Position numbers and translations under genes: made by a program
The notes under the pieces: generated by a model
The model's input: the letters and a program-made list of their open reading frames with translations, nothing else
Told to the model about the DNA's origin: nothing
The model's database searches: none
Shown: positions 56,754 through 64,000 of the stretch, in pieces
How positions within the stretch are numbered: the first letter of the stretch is position 1
Layout: each line of letters begins with the position of its first letter
Assembly: GCA_027422505.1 (NCBI GenBank)
Contig: JAPQWV010000017.1
Span: forward strand, 15,873,501 to 15,937,500
Origin: Craterostigma plantagineum
Taxonomy: Eukaryota > Streptophyta > Magnoliopsida > Lamiales > Linderniaceae
Length of the DNA: 64,000 nucleotides
Reading direction: 5' to 3'

Positions 56754-57655
56754 CCCCCTATAGTTAAGAAAATAGAGGGATTAAAAGCCTCTTTGGAAAG
56801 AGAGAGAGAGGATTTTGAAGCTGAAAAGAAATTGTTCCTAACGGAGATGGAATCTCTCAAAGCTTCCTCCATCTCACAAGCTATTTCTCACGCTACTCCC
56901 TCAACTAATAAGATCATTCTAAAAAGCGTGAAGAAATAAAAAGTGCATTCAAACGATCAGAAACGTAAAAATAATATTTCAAAAATTCTAACTCCAATTC
57001 TATTTTACCTACGTATACAGGGAGCGTAGGGCAGCACTAGAGTCGAAGGCAGACGTGTCTAGGTTAAAAACAAAGAAGGAGCCCGTCGTACAAATAAAGA
57101 CGCTCGTAGAAATAAAAGAGCCATTTCTTCTCTCAAAATAATTGCTTCTACATGTTCTCTTCAGCCTACCACTTTTAGAAGCACAAATTTCGAAATAGGC
57201 TCTACTTCAGCAATAAAAGTTGACCATTCTAAGACAAATGCCTCTAGGATGACCCGTAGGAAATAAGATACAGCCATAAAGAAAGCATATGGCGCTTTTC
57301 ATGCTTGTTCTCACCTAAGGTACCCCATTAAGATCGAATCCCCCAAGCACCTTAGGAGACTATCCAATGAAAAGATCTTTTCCATGCTCAAGCCTACTAA
57401 AGCATTTGTCCGCGCTAAAATTAATCTTCCCTGTAAGGTTTAACCTAAATTGTTCCTAAATCCCCGCCTAAAAAGACGAAAACTGTAAAGGCCAAGTCTT
57501 CTACAAAGGGCACACCCAAATCAACTTCTTTGAAGATGGCTTGGGTCGCTAAAGTTCCAACTAGCAATAACTTAGGAACCATATCTGAACCCACCTCTAT
57601 ATCTGCTAATTTGAGAGGACCTATTTACAAGTGGGTACCTAAAGCTCTTTAATTT
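56754..57655 (+). pseudogene. Distal gag and linker of Sirevirus-like copia
   Basis: After the 5S LTR, coiled coil resumes with IEGLKASLEREREDFEAEK and EMESLKASSISQAI. A decayed basic region follows, and in one frame KPTKAFVRAKINLPCKV, KKTKTVKAKSS and finally GPIYKWVPKAL just before the protease. Multiple frames and stops show it is dead. The same GPIxxWVPK ending is at 1-60 on the minus strand. Confidence 0.78.
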
Positions 57656-57664
57656 GTTTTTGCA

Positions 57665-58020
57665 GATCCATCATGTGTGTACCTCGACTTTGGTTGCTCC
57701 ACACACACGGGAATACAAGAGCTGATGAGCAACTACAAAGACCAACCGAATGGAAAAGTCAGATTTGGGAACAACGACTCATCCCCCATTCTAGGACTTG
57801 GGGATATTATTCTGGAAAATCTGACAATAAAGGATGTCTCTTACGTCGAAGGCCTCTGCCATAACTTGTTCAACATAGGCCAGTTTTGTGACAAAGGATT
57901 CCAGGTGGTCTTTCATGCTGACCGGTGTATAATTTTGGACAGTCAGAACAAAGAACCCCTCGAAGGACTTCGGAAATCAAATCTTTACACGATTAATCTG
58001 ACGTCCGTGCGGACCATGAC
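57665..58020 (+). pseudogene. Copia protease with altered active site
   Basis: CVYLDFGCSTHTGIQELMS, then GKVRFGNNDSSPILGLGDI, LTIKDVSYVEGLCHNLFNIG and QFCDKGFQVVF. The copia aspartic protease has D-S-G at the catalytic turn. Here it reads D-F-G, so proteolysis is unlikely. The fold is otherwise well kept for about 115 residues. Its job is to cut Gag-Pol inside particles. Confidence 0.9.
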
Positions 58021-59460
58021 AGCTGTTTGCCTCATCTCCCAGATTACAATTCAGAGGAAGAGCTTATGGCATCAACGTGTGTTTCATCTAAACACAAAGC
58101 TCTTCAACGACTATCAACGAAAAAGTTGGTTCACGGTCTACCAACCATCATTCCACAAAAGAGCATCAATGTTCGGCATGTCAACTAGGAGAAATGAAGC
58201 GATCTCATCACGTCAAACTAGTTGCCTCTCCTTCACGTCCTTTGGAATTGCTACATATGGACCTTTGTGGACTTATGCAGACACAGAGCATTAATGGGTG
58301 CAAGTACGTGCTAGTTATCGTTGACTATTAATCTCACTACACATGGACGAAGTTCCTTCGAACTAAGGATGATACAGGGGACTTGATATTAGTTTTGTGA
58401 ACGCTACTCAGAATTTGCTGCAACCGACTATCCAAATTATCAGAATGGATAATGGCACTGAGTTCAAGAACAAGTGCCTCAGCGATTTCTTTAAAAAACA
58501 TGGGATTAGTTAGCAATTCTCAGCCGCAAAGACACCTCAACAGAACGGTGTCGTTGAAAGAAAGAACAGAACTCAAGTAGAAGCCGCACACACCATGTTG
58601 ATAGATTCCGGCCTCCCACACTTCCTTCGGGTTGAAGCAGTAAATACCTCCTGTTTCACTCAGAACAGAACGGTGGTTCACTCTTCGGGTGCTAGTGCTT
58701 TGTGGAGAACGACAGAGAGCAACGTGCTAAGTTCGACCCTAAAGCATTCGAAGCCACATTCGTCGGGTATTCATCAACTTCAAAAGCGTACCGAGTATAC
58801 ATCAAGTCCAACCGTTCAATCAAAGAAAGCTACAATGTCACTTTCCACGAAGTGGCAGAAATGGCTCCTGAACACCTCAGTTCAGGACCAGTGCCAAACT
58901 CCATTGCTTCTAGTCTTATCAGTCCAGGACTCGTATCTAACCAGATGGCTTCTGAATACAACAGTTCAGAACCCGCATTCACTGGTGTGTTGGCACAAAC
59001 CAACATGAGATGGCAACAACTCAGGATTACATGTCAGACGAAGCTCTGAGACTTGCATTGGAGGACTTCGACTCTCTCTTTGAGCCCGTATATCAGCCAG
59101 GCACTATTACCGCTACACCCTTAGTGGATCCCCCACTCGACGAGGCCGATGTACAAGCTCTTCAAATGTCCCCACCTCACACGACTCAGAATTACCACAA
59201 ATCACTGAAGACCCTACCATGGTAAATGGGGAAGTCTCATCATAATCGCTCAATCCAAGTGAAGAATCAGACTTACCTCAACCTAATGAACAACCTGAAA
59301 TTATTGGAAATCTCGGTCCACAAATGGCTGATGCATCTACTTCAGCACTGCCACGTGAGCGAAAATGGACTCCAGCACATTCGATTGATCAGATTATTGG
59401 TGATCTTTCGAGTGGAGTACGAACACGTCATCAACACAGTCTCCTCAGCTGCTTCTTAAG
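58021..59460 (+). pseudogene. Copia pre-integrase zinc region, integrase and linker
   Basis: The GAG-pre-integrase part has SLWHQRVFHLNTKLFNDY. The core has QTQSINGCKYVLVIVDY and SHYTWTKFLRTKDDTGDLI, RMDNGTEFKNKCLSDFFKK (second catalytic D), TPQQNGVVERKNRTQVEAAH (catalytic E) and LIDSGLPHFLRVEAVNT. The C-terminal region has NDREQRAKFDPKAFEATFVG and YSSTSKAYRVY. Then a Pro/Ser-rich linker leads to RT. Frame changes near 58110, 58310, 58400 and 58700 and stops break it. Integrase inserts the cDNA. Confidence 0.88.
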
Positions 59461-59479
59461 CTAAAATGAGCCAACCAAG

Positions 59480-60468
59480 GTAGTAAACGCCCTAAAAGAC
59501 CCGAATTGGGTAATAGCAATGCAAGACTAGATCAACCAATTCGAGCTCTTCAAGTGTGGGCCTTAGTACCCCGTCCGCATGGGAAAACAATCATCGGGAT
59601 GAAATGGGTGTTTAAGAAAAAGAAGAATGAAGATGGAGAAGTGATTAGGAATAAAGCGAGATTGGTTGCGAAGAGATATAATCAACATGAAGGCATTGAC
59701 TACGACGAGACCTATGCTCCTGTTGCCCGAATCGAAGCCATCCGCCTCTTCATGGCTTATGCGGCTCACAAAGACTTCAAAGTATATCAAATGGATGTCA
59801 AGACTGCCTTCCTCAACGGCGTGTTAAAGGAGGAAGTCTACGTCGCTCAGCCAGAAGGCTTTGTTCATCAAGAAAATCCCGATCATGTCTATCGATTGGA
59901 CAAAGCTCTCTACGGACTAAAAAAAGCTCCACGCGCTTGGTATGATGTCCTGAGCTATTTCCTCATGACGTCAGGGTTCATCCGAGGAACGATCGATACG
60001 ACCCTCTTCATAAAATGGCAAGACAAAGACTTGATGATCGTCCAAGTTTATAAAGACGACATCATATTGGGATCAACAAATCCACGGCTATGCAAGAGAT
60101 TTCGAGATTTGATGAAGAGCAAATTTGAAATGAGTCACATGGGAGAGATGCAATTCTTCTTAGGACTTCAAGTAAGGCAGCTCGATGATGGGATATTCAT
60201 CAGTCAGACAAAATACATCAAGGATATTTTCAAGAAATACAATCAAGATCAGAGCAAGCCTCTTAGCACTCCTATGTCCACAAGCTGTAAGTTGGATGTC
60301 GATCACACTGGAAAAGCGGTCGACATCACACTTTATTGCAGCATCATCGGCTCTCTTCTCTATATCACCTCAAGCCGGCCGGACATCATGTTTGCCACAT
60401 GTCTATGCGCCCGTTTCCAATCCGACCACAAAGAATCTCATCGGTCAAGCGGATTCTATGCTACCTAA
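59480..60468 (+). pseudogene. Copia reverse transcriptase, YVDD changed to YKDD
   Basis: About 300 codons open in one frame: [97 protein letters not shown], then [17 protein letters not shown]. The invariant YVDD box reads YKDD: the two aspartates remain but the buried Val is Lys. The connection includes [51 protein letters not shown] and [12 protein letters not shown] long open frame in a dead element suggests fairly recent decay. The start codon of this open stretch is arbitrary because RT is part of a polyprotein. Confidence 0.92.
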
Positions 60469-60589
60469 AAGGCACCTCGACCTTAGGATTATGATACCCT
60501 AAGGGCACAAATTTCAAATTAATTGGCTATACTAACTCTGATTACGCAGGTTGCCGACTGGACAGGAATAGCACATCCGGTGGCGCTCA
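60469..60589 (+). pseudogene. Copia RNase H start, truncated
   Basis: [10 protein letters not shown], a stop, then [22 protein letters not shown]: the start of copia RNase H. It ends within about 40 residues where gypsy protease sequence begins. The remaining RNase H and any 3' LTR are absent. Confidence 0.85.
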
Positions 60590-61984
60590 ATTTCTTTCGT
60601 TCTATGTGCAATTTCGTGATGTCTCTACCTCATGGATATCCGACACGGACGAATCTAGTTGTAGAAGATTGTCCTGTTAGAATCGAGGGAAGAGATTTGA
60701 ATGTAGATCTGATCGTAATCCAGATGAATGATTATGATGTCATTTTTGGGATGGATTGCCTTTCCAGATATGGAGCTATTATCGACTGCTCGAAGAAAGT
60801 AGTCAAATTCTGCTTGCCCGAGGGAGAGGAATTTGAATTTTGGGGAAAGGCGAATGGTAATCCAATTCCTCGGATATTTGCTCTGAAGGCTCAGCGACTC
60901 GTAAAATCGGGTGGTGAAGCTTTCTCCGTCGTTGCGGTGAAAGCCGAAGAATCCTCTCATCCGAAGCTTGGAGATGTTCCGATCGTAAATGAATATCCCG
61001 ACGTGTTCCCCGATGACCTTCCAGGACTACCTCCGAATCAAGAAATCGAATTCTCCATCGATCTCATGCCAGGAGCTGCCCCGATCTCTAAAGCTCCGTA
61101 TCGACTAGCACCGAACGAATTACGAGAGCTTAAGGAGCAACTTGACGAACTATTACAGAAGGGCTTCATTCAACCTAGCTTCTCACCATGGGGAGCCCCG
61201 GTATTGTTCGTGTGGAAGAAAGACGGATCAATGCGACTTTGTATCGATTATCGTGAACTTAACAAAATTACGATAAAGAACAAATACCCGTTACCGAGGA
61301 TCGATGAGCTATTCAATCAGATACAAGGGGCTACAGTATTCTCGAAGATTAATTTGCGTTTCGGCTATCATCAGTTAAAGGTTCGTGAGGCTGATATTCC
61401 TAAAACGGCGTTCAGCACGAGGTACGGCCATTACGAATTCTTGGTTATGCCTTTCGAGCTTCCAGCAGCTTTTATGGATCTAATGAACCGGGTCTTCAAA
61501 TAGTTTCTGGACCGATACGTAATCGTCTTTATTGACGATATCCTCATCTACTCGAAGATGAAAGAGGAATACGAAGAACATCTGAGGACGGTCCTTCAAA
61601 TTCTTCGAGAAAAGCAGCTATTCGCCAAGTTGTGCGAATTTTGGTTGGAGCAAGTGGTCTTCTTGGGGCACATCATTTCTGGAAACGGACTTTCGGTGGA
61701 CCCCAGCAAGATAAAAGCCGTGGATAATTGGCCACGACCAACCACTCCCACGGAGATCAGGAGCTTTCTCGGGCTTGCTGGATACTATCGAAAGTTCATT
61801 GAAGACTTTTCTAGTATTGCCTCGACGCTCACAAACCTGACGAAGAAGAACATCCCATTCAAGTGGACGGAAGCGGGTGAACAAAGCTTCCAGGAGTTGA
61901 AGAAATGATTGACAACGGCTCCTGTTCTTGCAATTCCTTCTAGTACCGAAGGATTTTCGGTGTACAGTGATGACTCGAAGAATG
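60590..61984 (+). pseudogene. Ty3/gypsy protease end, RT and RNase H start
   Basis: One frame runs from [19 protein letters not shown] through [20 protein letters not shown] (protease end), [20 protein letters not shown] (linker) and [41 protein letters not shown] stop at 61501 follows the palm's RVFK. RT continues with [20 protein letters not shown] (active site FIDD intact), [19 protein letters not shown] and [20 protein letters not shown], a stop at 61908, then FSVYSDDSKN at the RNase H start. There an LTR interrupts it at 61985. Only two stops and a small deletion (GLTNAPAAF shortened to ELPAAF) break more than 400 codons, so it is fairly young. The D in KIDLR reads N (KINLR), which probably removes a catalytic residue. 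Confidence 0.92.
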
Positions 61985-64000
61985 TGTAGGACCCCGGTCC
62001 CCGGAAATCAGGTCGGCCAATAAACTACGTGTATGCCTTACGCGATTTCCTGTTTATTGTGTATATGTTGAATGTTTATGTGATGTTATGAATTTTATGC
62101 TCGTGAAAGCTACGAGAATTATGTGCAAGTAAGTACGAAGGACTTCGGGTCCATTATGAACCCTAATTTGGAAGAGTAAATTCTAGGAAATGGAAAATGA
62201 TAGTTTGGGCTAGGAATTTACTTTTTAACATATTATGATATGGATCTCCAAGTGGGCTAAAATTTGAATTAGGCCCAATTGTGAGAAATACCCAAAACGG
62301 GAGACAAGTTTCCCCAACTTAAGGGAAACCCACGCATATACCATGTCCAACCCTTAACATGAGAGAAAATATCTAGCCAAAAATCCTCAAACCCAAAACT
62401 CCACTTAAGAAAAGCAACGAAAGAGCCAAGAGAGAAGGAGAAAGGAGCCGAGCCAAAAATCGAACCAAGAGCGTTTCAACTAACTTAGGAAGCTAAAGTT
62501 GGTAAGTGAATACCCTTCTTAAGCTCTTAATTTCGTACTTTAGGTAGTTGGAGATTATTCATGACATTTAATGCAAGTAGTTGAAGAAAAAAAAAAACAA
62601 AACACCCTAAATGCGAGGTGTAAGTTCAGAATAAGGTCCCGAGTCGAACAAACTAGTGAATCGATAGTTTAAGGGGTAATTTAGAACCTAGGAGTGTGCT
62701 TTTAAGTTAGGACTCATACGGTTTCAGCAGTAGAAACGGATAAGATGCAGAGTTTCGATGAGGATGGTAGAAAGAAAGAAGTTTCGATCGAATAGGATTA
62801 ACCATGGCACCTTCGATCGAAAATAAGAAATTAATTTCAGGGTTTCGGGTGACCCTCGAATAAAATTTGGGATCAAATTAATTTGCAAGATAATAAATCC
62901 AATAGGCCATGAGTTTCGACCGAAACACATTTCGATACACGAGTTTCGATCGAAACCCTACACCAATTCCATGCACATGCAAGACACGGCGAAACCCTGA
63001 AAATAATTGAAAGCAGCCGATTTAAACGAGTTTCGATCGAAGCAAAACTCGGCGAAACTCCTTCATAATGATGCTCAATCGAGCGAAACTCATAGATTGA
63101 TCGAGGATGGGGCTTTCGATCGAAAGAAAACTCGGCGAAACCCATATGGTTTCGGCCGAAAGAGATCCCTCTTCATGCACGGCTTCGACCAAATCAAATT
63201 ACAAGATGGTGGAATTAAGAAATTCATGAGTTTCGATCGAAACTCATCCTAATATGTTTAAATCAATCGAAAGACTAAAATTAGGAAATACACGGTTTCG
63301 ATCGAAACCTAAAATGATCTCATGATGACATAAAAATGCGACGAAACTCTTATGAATAAGCTCAATCGATCGAAACCCTAATTCAATCGAAACTAAGGTT
63401 TAGAGCACATAGATTTTATTAAATCGAATCGAGCAAAAACCTAGTAGAATCAAGTGACTTTCGCTGAGCTTATAGTGTAAGAAATTTAGATGATAAGTGA
63501 GAAATTTCTTAAGGATCGAAACTTGATTGGAATTGAACCAACTAAGGATCGATTGATACCAAGTCCTAATCACTTTTGCCTAGCTATATGAATTAGAGCC
63601 ATCGAACTCTAACATACCTTAGCTCCCGAAATATAAAGACTTAGGAATGCAATAGGACGCAAATAAATTAAATTGAAGTCTAGAAAATTTATACAAACCC
63701 AAATATTTAATAAGACGGAATTTAATTATCCCGACGGATTAGCCAAGGAAACTATGTACTAATACTCCGACAATTTTATTTAAAAGGTCGAACGGTAGGA
63801 GCGAACTGGGAGAATACTAATCTCGCTTGGACGACAGGTAAGTAGAAATTCAACTACGACACGTAACTTGCCTGCGTTCCGAATTATGTGCTCGTGTGAT
63901 TTATGTGAAAGATGCATGTTAAGACATGATTTAATTTTACGTATGATGGCATGGTTTGCATATGTACATGAGCATAGCATGAGCACTTGCACGCATGCGT
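61985..64000 (+). mobile_element. Long LTR of the 2232/28919 type, running off the window
   Basis: TGTAGGACCCCGGTCCCCGG AAATC starts just after SDDSKN of gypsy RNase H and parallels TGTAGCACCCGGGTCCTCG with the same GGCCAATAAA tract. Near 63830 AAGTAGAAATTCAACTACGA CACGTAAC matches 4084-4110 of the solo LTR. GAATG precedes it (61980-61984). The other end lies beyond the window. No gene is inside; frames at 62724-63992 lack domains. Confidence 0.85.
62740..63440. repeat. TTTCGATCGAAA palindrome array inside LTR
   Basis: Many copies of GTTTCGATCGAAAC and halves (TTTCGATCGAAG, ATCGAAAC, GGCGAAAC) sit at the position where related LTRs have TTCGCGAA arrays. Spacers are unrelated. Confidence 0.87.

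Noticed and set aside
1..64000. A host gene, a new defence system or a biosynthetic cluster
   Set aside because: Both strands were read for non-transposon domains. All protein similarity I could see was to retroelement proteins. This does not exclude small non-coding RNAs or very short exons that cannot be seen without transcript data.

Overview
The window is repeat-dense nuclear DNA of a flowering plant, most likely a eudicot. It is built almost entirely of transposable elements inserted into one another. The evidence is plant-type LTR retrotransposons primed by initiator tRNA-Met (TGGTATCAGAGC sites), plant L1-type LINEs with a DUF4283-like ORF1, a hAT-type MITE, a Cassandra-like LTR carrying 5S rRNA sequence, and copia elements with extra ORFs downstream of pol. 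I found no convincing host gene. Every recognisable coding region is a retroelement gene, and nearly all are broken by stops, frameshifts or truncation.

Layout. 1-2074: 5' end of a minus-strand copia element (gag remnant, repeat-rich leader, PBS, 5' LTR), inserted in a LINE. 2075-9671: a minus-strand L1-type LINE (ORF1, then ORF2 with endonuclease and RT), split by a 3.0 kb solo LTR at 2232-5238 with target duplication ACCTA. 9816-13084: plus-strand Ty3/gypsy pol with a stub of 3' LTR, cut by a second LINE (13085-14335, minus). 14336-16571: 5' end of another minus-strand copia with a 1.9 kb LTR. 16661-19117: plus-strand copia LTR, PBS and leader holding a hAT MITE and a tandem array, then a gag-like relic and a gypsy RT scrap. 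19118-21658: minus-strand gypsy-type LTR. 21659-32692: a gypsy element with 3.6 kb LTR, a nearly intact gag and no RT/RNase H/integrase. Its 3' LTR contains a 3.3 kb solo LTR (28919-32194, duplication GGTTA), and its own 5' LTR preserves the empty site. 32693-35570: minus-strand gypsy pol and leader, cut by a 5'-truncated LINE (34266-35477). 35564-38555: LTR fragments.

38556-44080: copia integrase scrap, a copia 3' LTR, a long degenerate ORF in envelope position (39306-42474), and a Tat/Ogre-like LTR holding a tRNA-Gln-like relic. 44484-51207: a minus-strand Sirevirus-like copia (integrase, RT, RNase H, then an envelope-position ORF). A 1.9 kb solo LTR (duplication GTAGG) interrupts the ORF and a LINE 3'-UTR piece interrupts pol. 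51208-54065: another minus-strand LINE. 54066-60589: a plus-strand Sirevirus-like copia with long coiled-coil gag, interrupted by the 5S-containing LTR (56283-56748, duplication ACATA). 60590-61984: plus-strand gypsy protease-RT-RNase H, cut by a long LTR that runs off the window end.

The genes do not act as one pathway. They are separate self-replication modules (capsid/gag, protease, RT-RNase H, integrase, LINE endonuclease-RT), now mostly dead. The most unusual shared feature is a set of arrays of short palindromes (TTCGCGAA and variants) inside several long LTRs and one copia leader. I found no sign of a new enzymatic or defence system.
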